From: Prauserella isguenensis
GTDB lineage: Bacteria > Actinomycetota > Actinomycetes > Mycobacteriales > Pseudonocardiaceae
Reading direction: 5' to 3'
Length of the DNA: 64,000 nt
Assembly (NCBI RefSeq): GCF_014191605.1
Contig: NZ_JACHWU010000003.1
Location: 558,001 to 622,000 of the forward strand
Shown: positions 26,173 through 33,848 of the stretch, piece after piece
How positions within the stretch are numbered: the first letter of the stretch is position 1
Layout of the letters: each line of letters starts with the position of its first letter
The notes under the pieces: generated by a model
What the model was told of the DNA's origin: nothing
The model's database searches: none
What the model saw: the letters and a program-made list of their open reading frames with translations, nothing else
Made by a program: the position numbers and the translations under genes

Positions 26173-27498
26173 TCAGACCGGTTCGGGCCGGCCCACCTGT
26201 ACGGTGGCCATCGCCTCCACCGCCTCGTGGGCGGGACGGGGAACCAGCAGCGTCACGAGCGCGGCGAGGAGCGCGATGCCGGCGAAGATGTAGAACGCCG
26301 CCATGCCACCGAGACCGGCGCCCACGAGCAGTCCGCCGATGACCGGCCCGCCGATGCCGCCGAGCCTTCCGAACCCGGCACACCAGGCGACGCCTGCGCC
26401 GCGTGCCCGTGTCGGGTAGTAGTTCGACACCAGGCCGTAGATCAGCACCTGGGTGCCGATCGTGCCCGTGCCCGCGACGGCCACGGCGACCAGGAGCAGG
26501 AGCAGCGGCAGGTCGAGGGGCAGGAGCGCGAGCGTGATCGCGGCGAGGACGAACGTGGTGCTGACGACGCGTTTGGCACCCGTTCTGTCGGCCCACGCCG
26601 ACGCGAGCAGACCGCCCACGATCGCGCCGCCGTTGAGCACGAGCAGGAACGCCAGCGAGTAGCTCTCGCCGTAGCCGCTGGCGCCCATGATCTCCGGCAG
26701 CCACGTGTTGAGCCCGTACGTGAGCAGGAGTCCGGCGAAGCTCATCGTGCCGAGCAGCACGGTCGGCCACGCGAGCGCACGGGTGGCCAGAGCCGGGAAT
26801 CCGACCCGCCCTCCGGTGGAACCGGTCTCCGGCACCAGCTGGATGCCGTTGCGCTCGGCCACGACTCGCGCCTGGTCGTGCCTGCCGCGCGAGGCGAGCC
26901 ACTGCGCCGATTCGGGCAGTTTCATGAACGCGAGCGGCAACACGGTGACGATCGGCAAGGCTCCGATCCAGAACAGGCCGCGCCAGCCGATCACGTCGGT
27001 GAGCGCCAACGCCAGCAGGGAGGCGAGCACGCCGCCCGCGGGGATGCCGCTGTAGACGATCGCGTTGAGGCGGTTGCGCTGGTGGGCCGGGGCGAACTCG
27101 GCGACGATCGCGCCGACGGTGCCGACGAGCGCACCCACCCCGATGCCCGTGAAGAACCGGCCGATGCCGAACAGCATGACGCTCGTGGTCATGGCGGTGA
27201 ACGCCATGCCCAGTGAGAACCACGCGAGGTTGAGCAGCATGATGCGGCGGCGGCCGACGAGGTCGCCGAACGTACCCGCGGCGAGCGCGCCGACGAGCAC
27301 GCCGACGAGGGCGTAGCTGCCGAGCGCCCCGCCCTGCTGCGGGCTGATCGCGCCGAGGTGACTGGGGTCGTCGAGCAGGATGGGCAGGACGGTGCCGTAC
27401 ACGACCAGGTCGTAGCCGTCGAAGACCAGGGAGATCGCGGACAGGGCGACCACCCAGAAGACGGTGCGCCGGCGCTTCGTTGCGTCGGAGTCGGACAT
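26173..27498 (-). CDS. MFS aromatic acid:H+ symporter (BenK/PcaK-like)
   Basis: This 441-residue, 12-helix transporter belongs to the AAHS family. The first helix has FDGYDLVVYGTVLP, matching the DGxD motif required for aromatic acid transport in PcaK and BenK. The loop 2-3 motif GTFGDLVGRRRIMLLNL is also present. Next to benzoate dioxygenase genes, benzoate is the most likely substrate, hence BenK, although 4-hydroxybenzoate carriers look alike. The ATG has GGGAGCC at suitable spacing. A 15-bp-stem hairpin separates it from the upstream reductase/dehydrogenase gene, so its transcription is either by partial read-through or from its own promoter in 27499-27664. Confidence 0.85.
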   Translation of the reverse strand: MSDSDATKRRRTVFWVVALSAISLVFDGYDLVVYGTVLPILLDDPSHLGAISPQQGGALGSYALVGVLVGALAAGTFGDLVGRRRIMLLNLAWFSLGMAFTAMTTSVMLFGIGRFFTGIGVGALVGTVGAIVAEFAPAHQRNRLNAIVYSGIPAGGVLASLLALALTDVIGWRGLFWIGALPIVTVLPLAFMKLPESAQWLASRGRHDQARVVAERNGIQLVPETGSTGGRVGFPALATRALAWPTVLLGTMSFAGLLLTYGLNTWLPEIMGASGYGESYSLAFLLVLNGGAIVGGLLASAWADRTGAKRVVSTTFVLAAITLALLPLDLPLLLLLVAVAVAGTGTIGTQVLIYGLVSNYYPTRARGAGVAWCAGFGRLGGIGGPVIGGLLVGAGLGGMAAFYIFAGIALLAALVTLLVPRPAHEAVEAMATVQVGRPEPV

Positions 27499-27664
27499 TC
27501 TGAGGCTCCCGGGGAGAGGAAAGGGATGTCGATCACTGCGGATCGGAGTACTGCGGCGCGCCGCATGGCATGACGACGGACCGCGTCGGCCCGCTGTGGC
27601 GGGCGTGGAGGAAGGATTCCGGTGCCGATCCGGCGGGGATCGCCCTGCCGGACGCGGTGTTCGA

Positions 27665-27699
27665 CTCGCGGCGGCGGCCGTGGTGGCCGCCGCCGCGAG
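27665..27699 (-). terminator. Strong hairpin after the BenC-FCD-BenD gene
   Basis: CTCGCGGCGGCGGCC and its exact reverse complement form a 15-bp perfect stem around a 5-base loop, 3 bases past the stop codon. There is no T-run, as is usual for actinobacterial terminators. It would end the benA-benB-reductase transcript or reduce read-through into the transporter gene. Confidence 0.7.
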
Positions 27700-27702
27700 G
27701 GG

Positions 27703-30522
27703 TCAGCCCTGATCGCCTCCGGCGACGGGCACGACGGTGCCGGTGACGTAGGCGGCTTCGTCCGAGGCGAGGAACGCGATGACGGCGGCCTGTTCGTCGA
27801 GGGTGCCGTAGCGCTTCAGCAGGGAGGAGTCGACGGTCTGGTCGATGTGTGCCTGGAACCAGGCCTTCTCCTGGTCGGTCTGCGGGGTGTCCCCGCCACG
27901 CGGGATCCGGCGGGGCGGTGCTTCGGTGCCGCCCGGCGCGGTGGCCACCACCCGGATGCCGGCGTCGGCGTACTCCATGGCGAGCGATTCGGTGATCGCG
28001 TTGATCCCGCCCTTCGCCGCCGAGTACGGGATGCGGTGGATGCCGCGGCGGGCCACGGAGGAGACGTTGACGACCGTTCCCCCGCCGCGCCGCACCATCT
28101 CCGGCAGCGCGGCGCGGCACGACCACAGCGTCGTCATGAGCGAGCGGTTGATCTCGGCCTGGATCTGCTCGGCGGTGAACTCGGTGTAGGGCTTGAACCA
28201 CATCGCCCCGCCGACGTTGTTGATCAGCACGTCGATGCGGCCGAACCGCTCCAGGGCCGCAGTGATCACCGCCTGCGCGCCCTCGTAGGACTCCAGGTCG
28301 GCGAGCACGGCGTGGGCGCGGCCGCCCGCCGCGACGACGTCGTCTGCGACACCGGTGACGAGGTCGGAACGGTCGGCCAGGACGACCTGGCCGCCTTCCG
28401 CGCCGATCCGCCTGGCCGCGCGTTCACCGATGCCCTGGGCCGAGCCGGTGACGACCACGACCTTGCCGTCGAACCGGCCGGGTGAGACGAACGCGGGACG
28501 CTTCGCGTGCTGGGCGTCCTTCATGGCACGCCGGGTGGTGGCCTTCGACCGTGCGGCGTGCTCGGCGACGAGCGACCGTGCGGCCTGCCGGTCACCGGCC
28601 TCGAACGCCTCGACGATGTCGAGGTGGTCCTGCGTGCACCGCGGGTCGCACCAGGTCGCTTCGCGCAGCACCTCGTCCATGTGGCCTTTGACGCCGAGTG
28701 CGCGGTAGGCCTGCAGCAGGTGGTCGTTGCCGGTGAGGGTGAACAGGTGGTCGTGGAAGGCGGCGTTGGTCTCCGTGTAGGCGGCCGCATCGACGAACCG
28801 GTCACCGTCCACATAGGGCACCGTCGCCTCGGCCAGCAGGCGGAATCCGGCCAGCTGCTGCGAGGCGAGCCTGCCGATGGTGAGTTCGACGGCCCCGAGT
28901 TCGAGCGCCTGCCGCGCGTCGAACACGGCGTCCGACTCGTGCACCGAGGGGTGTTCCTCACCGATCTCGTAGCCGTCCTCCGTCGCCGTGACCCGTGCGG
29001 CGGCCGGGGATGCGGGGCTGGGCGCAGTCGGATCGGGCGCAGTCGGATCGGGCGCAGTCGGATCGGGCACTGTGGAATCGGGTGCCGTGGGGGCCGATGT
29101 CGCGACGAGGGGGCTCATCGCTTCGTCGGCCGCGTGCATCTCCTGTCCGGCGATGGCGCGCGCGGTTCCTGCGGGCAGGAGTTCCGCGCCGGGATCGCGG
29201 TCGAGCGGCTGCCCTCCGCCGGCGGGCCAGATGGGCTGACGGGCGATGGCGCGCATGGTGTCGGCTTCGTCGTCGGCGGCACGGGCGACGGCGATCCCGG
29301 GGCCGAGCGGTTCGGCGGTGGTGCCGAGGAACGTGTCCTGGCCTGCGATGCGGCGGCCTTCGCCGGCACCGAGGGATGCGACTTCGAGGAGCGGTTCCGG
29401 TTCGAGGGCGAGGACGACGCTGTCCATGGTGGCCTCCGGTGCGGTGGTGTCGTGCCCGTCGCCGTCGTCCGTGGCGTCGGTGGCGCCCCCGGCGGTGTCG
29501 TCGGCGGTGTCGGGCGCGGCGGCGACGGCGAACTTCTCGTAGTAGATGCCGGTGGGTTCGATGCCGCGTTCGGTGAAGTGGGTGCGGACGGCCTCGACCA
29601 TGGGCGGCGGGCCGCACAGGTAGACGGCGACGTCGCCGCCGTAGAGGTGTTCGTCGCGGATCAGGCTCATCACGTAGCCCTTGTTGGGCGCGCTGCTGTT
29701 CGGGTCGGAGACGACGTAGTCCCAGGTCAGCTGCGGCAGTTCGGCGGCGAGCGCGGTGATGGTGTCGAGTTCGACGACGTCGTCGTCGGTGCTGGCGCCG
29801 TAGACGAGGTGCACGGGGCGCTGGGATCCGGTGGCGACCATGGTGCGCACGATCGACAGGATCGGTGCGAGACCGGTGCCGCCTGCGAGCAGCAGCACGG
29901 GCCGGTCGGCTTCGCGGAGGAAGAAGCTGCCGTGGGGGCCGGTGAAGGTGAGCGGGTCGCCGACAGCGGCGCGGTCGGTGAGGTAGTCCGACATGACGCC
30001 GCCGGGGGCGAGTTTCATGAGGAAGGTCAGGGTCTTCTCGTCGGGCCCGTTGCTGAACGAGTACGAGCGGGTCTCGTCGGTGCCGGGTACGGCGATGTTG
30101 ACGTACTGCCCGGGCAGGAAGGCGAGGTCGTCGCGCTGCGGTGTTTCGATGGTGAGCGCGACGGTGGTCGGCGAGAGCCGGTCGAGGCCGGTGATGGTGG
30201 CTTCGAAGGTGCCCGCCTCGGTCTTGGCGACCTCGGAGGTGGTGGCGATGCGGAGGACGAGGTCGGACTTGGGGGTCATGCTGCAGGGCAGCACGTAGCC
30301 TTGGGCCGCTTCGTCGTCGGTGAGGGCGTCGTCGATGTAGGTACCGCCGTCGAAGTCGCCGGATTCGCAGAGAGCCTTGCAGGTGCCGCAGGCGCCGTCA
30401 CGGCAGTCGAGCGGGATGTTGATCCGCTGCCGGTACGAGGCGTCGGCGACGGTCTGGTCCGGCTCGCACGTGATGAAGCGGGTGACACCGTCCTCGAACG
30501 ACAGCGCTACTTGGTGACTCAC
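27703..30522 (-). CDS. Three-domain fusion: benzoate dioxygenase reductase (BenC) - FCD domain - diol dehydrogenase (BenD)
   Basis: This is one 939-codon gene. Residues 1-90 are a plant-type 2Fe-2S ferredoxin with ligands Cys40, Cys45, Cys48 and Cys80. Residues 100-332 form the FAD/NADH reductase, with RSYSFSN flavin and GGTGLAP and CGPPPM nucleotide motifs. Together these equal BenC, which feeds electrons to BenAB. A low-complexity linker follows (about 333-515). Residues 525-665 are an FCD effector-binding domain with FH (His590), His633 and His655, but no winged helix. Residues 683-939 are an SDR matching BenD, which oxidises the cis-diol to catechol: TGSAQGIG (692-699), NNVGG, Ser821/822 and YSAAK (833-837). 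The GTG start has AGGAG 6 bases upstream. An internal ATG at 28524 lacks a ribosome site. The BenC-BenD roles are well supported; the purpose of the FCD domain is unknown. Confidence 0.9.
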   Translation of the reverse strand: MSHQVALSFEDGVTRFITCEPDQTVADASYRQRINIPLDCRDGACGTCKALCESGDFDGGTYIDDALTDDEAAQGYVLPCSMTPKSDLVLRIATTSEVAKTEAGTFEATITGLDRLSPTTVALTIETPQRDDLAFLPGQYVNIAVPGTDETRSYSFSNGPDEKTLTFLMKLAPGGVMSDYLTDRAAVGDPLTFTGPHGSFFLREADRPVLLLAGGTGLAPILSIVRTMVATGSQRPVHLVYGASTDDDVVELDTITALAAELPQLTWDYVVSDPNSSAPNKGYVMSLIRDEHLYGGDVAVYLCGPPPMVEAVRTHFTERGIEPTGIYYEKFAVAAAPDTADDTAGGATDATDDGDGHDTTAPEATMDSVVLALEPEPLLEVASLGAGEGRRIAGQDTFLGTTAEPLGPGIAVARAADDEADTMRAIARQPIWPAGGGQPLDRDPGAELLPAGTARAIAGQEMHAADEAMSPLVATSAPTAPDSTVPDPTAPDPTAPDPTAPSPASPAAARVTATEDGYEIGEEHPSVHESDAVFDARQALELGAVELTIGRLASQQLAGFRLLAEATVPYVDGDRFVDAAAYTETNAAFHDHLFTLTGNDHLLQAYRALGVKGHMDEVLREATWCDPRCTQDHLDIVEAFEAGDRQAARSLVAEHAARSKATTRRAMKDAQHAKRPAFVSPGRFDGKVVVVTGSAQGIGERAARRIGAEGGQVVLADRSDLVTGVADDVVAAGGRAHAVLADLESYEGAQAVITAALERFGRIDVLINNVGGAMWFKPYTEFTAEQIQAEINRSLMTTLWSCRAALPEMVRRGGGTVVNVSSVARRGIHRIPYSAAKGGINAITESLAMEYADAGIRVVATAPGGTEAPPRRIPRGGDTPQTDQEKAWFQAHIDQTVDSSLLKRYGTLDEQAAVIAFLASDEAAYVTGTVVPVAGGDQG
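29022..29066. repeat. 3 identical 15-bp repeats in the fusion linker
   Basis: Three exact copies of GCGCAGTCGGATCGG lie end to end inside the coding sequence, encoding Asp-Pro-Thr-Ala-Pro repeats at about residues 486-500 of the fusion protein. Because the unit is a multiple of three, copy number could change without breaking the frame. Confidence 0.9.
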
Positions 30523-30610
30523 AACAGCTCCTAGGGAAAAACTCGACCCGGCGCCCGTCGCCGTTCGCGTCGGGTACATACGCCCGAGTCAGGAAATCCA
30601 CGTATCCGGC

Positions 30611-30634
30611 GGACGCCCGCCCGGGCGGGCGTCC
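30611..30634. repeat. 24-bp perfect palindrome between benB and the fusion gene
   Basis: GGACGCCCGCCC is followed directly by its exact reverse complement. As RNA on the minus strand it would form a very stable stem. It lies mid-way in the 198-bp gap between the benB stop and the reductase start, where it could act as an attenuator or an mRNA-processing or stability element. No gene is seen in the gap. Confidence 0.75.
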
Positions 30635-30720
30635 ACGATCCGCGAACCGATCAGCAACAGCCCCGCTCGCCCACCGGCACCACCACTGGCGCCGTCAAGC
30701 AACGCAACCACTGACAGTCA

Positions 30721-31266
30721 CTAGATGTGGTAGATGTCGACTACGTGGTGGATGTAATCGTTCTTGAGAATGACGGTCTTGCGGCGGATGAGTGGTGATT
30801 CGCCGGAGAAGTCGATCGTGTAGAACGAGGTGCCGTAGTACGGGTCGACGGTGTTGTACCGGAAGTACATGGTGTGCCAGTTGAACCGGATGTCGACGAG
30901 GTCGCCGCGGCGTTCGATGACTTCCACGTTGGTGATGTTGTGGCTGGTGCGCGGCTCGGGGATGGAGGTCGCGCTCGAGCGCTCGGTGCGGATGCGGAAG
31001 ACGCGGTCTTCGAGCCCACCCTTGTTGGGGTAGTAGATGAGCGACAATTCCCGCTGGGGGTCTTCTGTGAGGTTGTCGTTGTCGTCCCAGCAGGGCATCC
31101 AGTAGACGACGTCGTCGGCGTAGCATTCGAGCCATTTCTCGAATTCGCGGTCGTCGAGGTAGCGCGCCTCGCGGTAGAGGAATTGTTCGATGTCGTTCTG
31201 GGTGATGTGTTTGGTCCGCGGAGGGGTGTCGGCTCCGTCGGTGGTGGTGTCGGCGGTGACAGTCAT
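30721..31266 (-). CDS. benB: Benzoate 1,2-dioxygenase, small (beta) subunit
   Basis: This 181-residue subunit has the NTF2-like cone fold of aromatic ring-hydroxylating dioxygenase beta subunits. Recognisable segments are IEQFLYREARYLDDREFEKW at the start, YYPNKGGLEDRVFRIRTERS in the middle and the C-terminal RRKTVILKNDYIHHVVDIYHI, all typical of BenB/XylY. It has no redox centre and provides structure to the alpha3beta3 enzyme that converts benzoate, O2 and NADH to the 1,2-cis-diol. AGGAGG precedes the ATG. It lies 41 bases after benA on the same strand. Confidence 0.95.
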   Translation of the reverse strand: MTVTADTTTDGADTPPRTKHITQNDIEQFLYREARYLDDREFEKWLECYADDVVYWMPCWDDNDNLTEDPQRELSLIYYPNKGGLEDRVFRIRTERSSATSIPEPRTSHNITNVEVIERRGDLVDIRFNWHTMYFRYNTVDPYYGTSFYTIDFSGESPLIRRKTVILKNDYIHHVVDIYHI

Positions 31267-31307
31267 GTCGGAAAGCCTCCTCGTGGCTGATCGGACGGCG
31301 GGGCGCC

Positions 31308-32675
31308 TCAGGCGTCGCCCTTGCCGGACGCTTCCTTCTCGACGGCCGCGCGCATGGTGTCGGCCCAGTAGCCGTGCTGAACGGGGTAGAGCCCTTCGTC
31401 CTCGTTGCGCTGGCCCGCGGAGATGACGCCTTCCATGCCGAGTGCGGTGGCGACCTCGTCCGGCCCGTTCAGCCAGTGCTCGGCGCCGCGGCTCATGTCG
31501 TTCCAGGGCGCGGCGGTGGCGCGGAAGGTGAGTTGGCAGGAGCGGAACTCTTCGAGGTCGTCAGGCGTGGCCATGCCGGAGGCGTTGAAGAAGTCCTCGT
31601 ACTGGCGGATGCGCCAGGCGCGCGATTCGTCGCTTTCGCCCTTGGGGGCGATGCAGTAGATCGTCACTTCGGTCTTGTCCGGTGCGATGGGGCGGAAGTG
31701 CCGGATCTGGGTGGAGAACTGGTCCATGAGGTAGACGTTCGGGTACAGGCAGAGGTTGCGGGACCCCTTGACCATGAATTCGCCCTTGGCCTCGCCGTGC
31801 TTGGCTTTGAGCTCTTCCATGCTGTCCCACAGTGGACGGTCCTGCGGGTTGCCCGCCCAGGTCCAGAGGCAGAGGTGGCCGTGGGGGAAGGACCAGTAGC
31901 CGCCGCCGGACTTGCCCCAGCTGCCTGCGTCGAGGGTCTTGGTCTCGTTCTTCGACTCGCCGGTGTTGCGGCGGGAGGTGGTGGCGGCGTAGTTCCAGTG
32001 GGTGGCGGTGACGTGGTAGCCGTCGGCGCCGTTCTCGGCCTGGACCTTCCAGTTGCCGTCGAAGGTGTAGGTGGACGCGCCGCGGAGGACCTCGAGGCCG
32101 TCGGGCGACTGGTCCACGAGCATGTCGATGACCTTCGTGGTGTCGCCGAGGTGTTCGGTCAGCGGGAGCACGTCGGCGTTGAGGCTGCCGAACAGGAAGC
32201 CTCGGTACGACTCGAACCGGGCGACCTTGGTGAGATCGTGCGAGCCGTTCTGGTCGAAGGAGTCCGGGTAGCCGGCGCCGTCCGGGTCCTTGACCTTGAG
32301 GAGTTTGCCGTCGTTACGGAACGTCCAGCCGTGGAACGGGCAGGTCAGCGTGGTGCGGTTGTCAGTCTTGCGCCGGCAGAGCATCGCACCGCGGTGGGCG
32401 CAGGCGTTGATGAGGCAGTGCAGCTCACCCTGCTTGTCGCGGGTGATCACGACGGGCTGGCGGCCGATGTAGGTCGTGAAGTAGTCGCCGGGGTTGGGCA
32501 GCTGACTTTCGTGGGCGAGGTAGATCCAGTTGCCCTCGAAGATGTGCTTCATCTCGAGTTCGAAGATCTCCTCGTCGGTGAAGATCCGCCGGTTGGCGCG
32601 GTACACACCGGCTTCGCGGTCTTCGACGACGGCGTCGGCGATCACGCCCGACACGTGGTCAAGGGTCTCGGTCAT
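31308..32675 (-). CDS. benA: Benzoate 1,2-dioxygenase, large (alpha) subunit
   Basis: This 455-residue catalytic subunit holds a Rieske domain at about residues 48-160 with the 2Fe-2S ligands Cys92-Ala-His94 and Cys112-Pro-Phe-His115. The C-terminal catalytic domain carries the mononuclear iron site in [14 protein letters not shown] (the bridging Asp and two His), with a later Asp in NVYLMDQ. This enzyme adds both atoms of O2 to benzoate. The motif set fits BenA/XylX and not anthranilate or biphenyl enzymes, though substrate breadth cannot be judged. The ATG at 32675 has AGGAGG 6 bases upstream. It is first gene of the ben transcript, divergent from the LysR regulator over a 237-bp control region. 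Confidence 0.95.
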   Translation of the reverse strand: MTETLDHVSGVIADAVVEDREAGVYRANRRIFTDEEIFELEMKHIFEGNWIYLAHESQLPNPGDYFTTYIGRQPVVITRDKQGELHCLINACAHRGAMLCRRKTDNRTTLTCPFHGWTFRNDGKLLKVKDPDGAGYPDSFDQNGSHDLTKVARFESYRGFLFGSLNADVLPLTEHLGDTTKVIDMLVDQSPDGLEVLRGASTYTFDGNWKVQAENGADGYHVTATHWNYAATTSRRNTGESKNETKTLDAGSWGKSGGGYWSFPHGHLCLWTWAGNPQDRPLWDSMEELKAKHGEAKGEFMVKGSRNLCLYPNVYLMDQFSTQIRHFRPIAPDKTEVTIYCIAPKGESDESRAWRIRQYEDFFNASGMATPDDLEEFRSCQLTFRATAAPWNDMSRGAEHWLNGPDEVATALGMEGVISAGQRNEDEGLYPVQHGYWADTMRAAVEKEASGKGDA

Positions 32676-32731
32676 TGAGTCCTCCTGAAGCCGTTCGGCT
32701 CTGAGTCGGCGGGGTGTCCCGACTGTGACAG

Positions 32732-32745
32732 CGCCGTTAACGGCG
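32732..32745. promoter_or_regulatory. 14-bp palindrome in the benA leader/promoter
   Basis: CGCCGTTAACGGCG is a perfect palindrome centred about 64 bp upstream of the benA start codon. The position suits an operator or an overlap with the benA promoter. The binding protein is unknown. Confidence 0.4.
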
Positions 32746-32783
32746 GCAAACAAGGCAAATGCCGAGTCCTGACCCAGGGGGGA

Positions 32784-32806
32784 ATTGATCGATGGTGTTT
32801 ATCAAT
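32784..32806. promoter_or_regulatory. Probable LysR-type operator (ATTGAT-N11-ATCAAT)
   Basis: The 6-bp arms are exact and the 11-base spacer gives the T-N11-A geometry of LysR-type recognition sites. The site is located between the divergent benA and lysR genes, 109 bp and 107 bp from their starts. Confidence 0.65.
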
Positions 32807-32815
32807 CCTGCGGCA

Positions 32816-32827
32816 ACAAGTACTTGT
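32816..32827. promoter_or_regulatory. 12-bp palindrome ACAAGTACTTGT
   Basis: This perfect palindrome lies 9 bp from the LysR-type site on the lysR side. It may be a second, activation-type subsite or the target of another regulator. Confidence 0.45.
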
Positions 32828-32912
32828 CATGGATGAATGATGCTCCTTACCGTGAAGAATCGGCCCGAGTTCGCAGTCGAGGAGGCCGGTCAGCAGGGAA
32901 GGAGACGCCGCG

Positions 32913-33848
32913 ATGGAGCTTCGCCATCTCCGCTACTTCGTCGCGGTCGCCGAGACGTGCCACTTCGGGCGGGCCGCCGAACGGTTGCGGCTGGCCCAGC
33001 CCGCGTTGTCCCACGCGATCCGCCAGCTGGAGGGCGAGCTGGGTGCGACACTGTTCGCCCGCACGACCCGCCAGGTCAGCCTGACGCCCGCAGGCGAGTT
33101 CTTCCTCGCGGAGGCGCAGCGAGTGCTCGACACCCTGGCCGACGGCATGCACGGTGTGCGCCAGATCGCGGGCGGCAGGCTCGGGCTGCTGCGCATGGGT
33201 TTCACCGGCACGGCCGCGTTCTCGCATCTGCCTCTCATCGCGCGCACGCTCAAGCGGGATCTGCCGGAGGTGGCACTCGACGTCAACGCCGACCTGCTGA
33301 CGCCCGCCCAGTGCGACCTGCTCCGGTCGGGCGATCTGGATCTCGGCATCCTGCGCCCGCCGGTGCGCGGCGAGGACATCGAACTCCTCGTCGTCGAAAA
33401 CGAACCGCTGATTCTGGCGGTGCCCGCCGACCACCGGCTCGCCACCGAACCCGTCGTGTCGACGCCGGACCTGCGCGCCGAGGGGTTCATCGGCTACGCG
33501 AGCAAGGATTCCGTGGTCAACGACGCCGTGACGCGCAGTTGCGAGGCCGCCGGGTTCACGCCGCAGCGCGAGCACCAGGCGGCCGGCACGGCCGTGCTGT
33601 TGTCGCTCGTGGCGGGCGGGCTGGGCATCGCGATGGTGCCGACGTCGGCACGCGCCCTGCCGCTCGAGGGCGTCGTGTTCCGCGACCTCACCGATGCCGG
33701 CAGCGTGGAACTCGCGCTCGCGTGGCACGCAGGCAACGACTCCGCCCTGGTGCGCTCCGTCGTCGACGTGCTCGAACCGGCCCTCACCTCCCCCGGCGCC
33801 GTCCCCACGGCCGCAGCCGATGCCCCGAATCCCGAGGGAAGTCCATGA
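32913..33848 (+). CDS. LysR-family regulator of the ben/cat genes
   Basis: This 311-residue LysR-type regulator has an N-terminal winged helix (ELRHLRYFVAVAETCHFGRA, then LSHAIRQLEGELG) and a two-lobed effector domain from about residue 90, of the BenM/CatM/CatR type that usually senses cis,cis-muconate or benzoate. GGAAGGAGA precedes the ATG. The stop overlaps the catB start by 4 bases (ATGA), so the regulator is co-translated with catB-catA. At the same time it is divergent from benA, with which it shares an intergenic region containing a T-N11-A palindrome. Control of both transcripts is inferred from layout. The last 25 residues are Ala/Pro-rich and outside the domain. Confidence 0.9.
   Translation: MELRHLRYFVAVAETCHFGRAAERLRLAQPALSHAIRQLEGELGATLFARTTRQVSLTPAGEFFLAEAQRVLDTLADGMHGVRQIAGGRLGLLRMGFTGTAAFSHLPLIARTLKRDLPEVALDVNADLLTPAQCDLLRSGDLDLGILRPPVRGEDIELLVVENEPLILAVPADHRLATEPVVSTPDLRAEGFIGYASKDSVVNDAVTRSCEAAGFTPQREHQAAGTAVLLSLVAGGLGIAMVPTSARALPLEGVVFRDLTDAGSVELALAWHAGNDSALVRSVVDVLEPALTSPGAVPTAAADAPNPEGSP

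Noticed and set aside
27703-30522. BenC and BenD as two separate genes joined by an assembly or frameshift error
   Set aside because: The frame is open for 939 codons with normal codon use through the FCD domain, and the internal ATG at 28524 lacks a ribosome site. An artefact remains possible only if the linker was mis-assembled, which is listed as a check.
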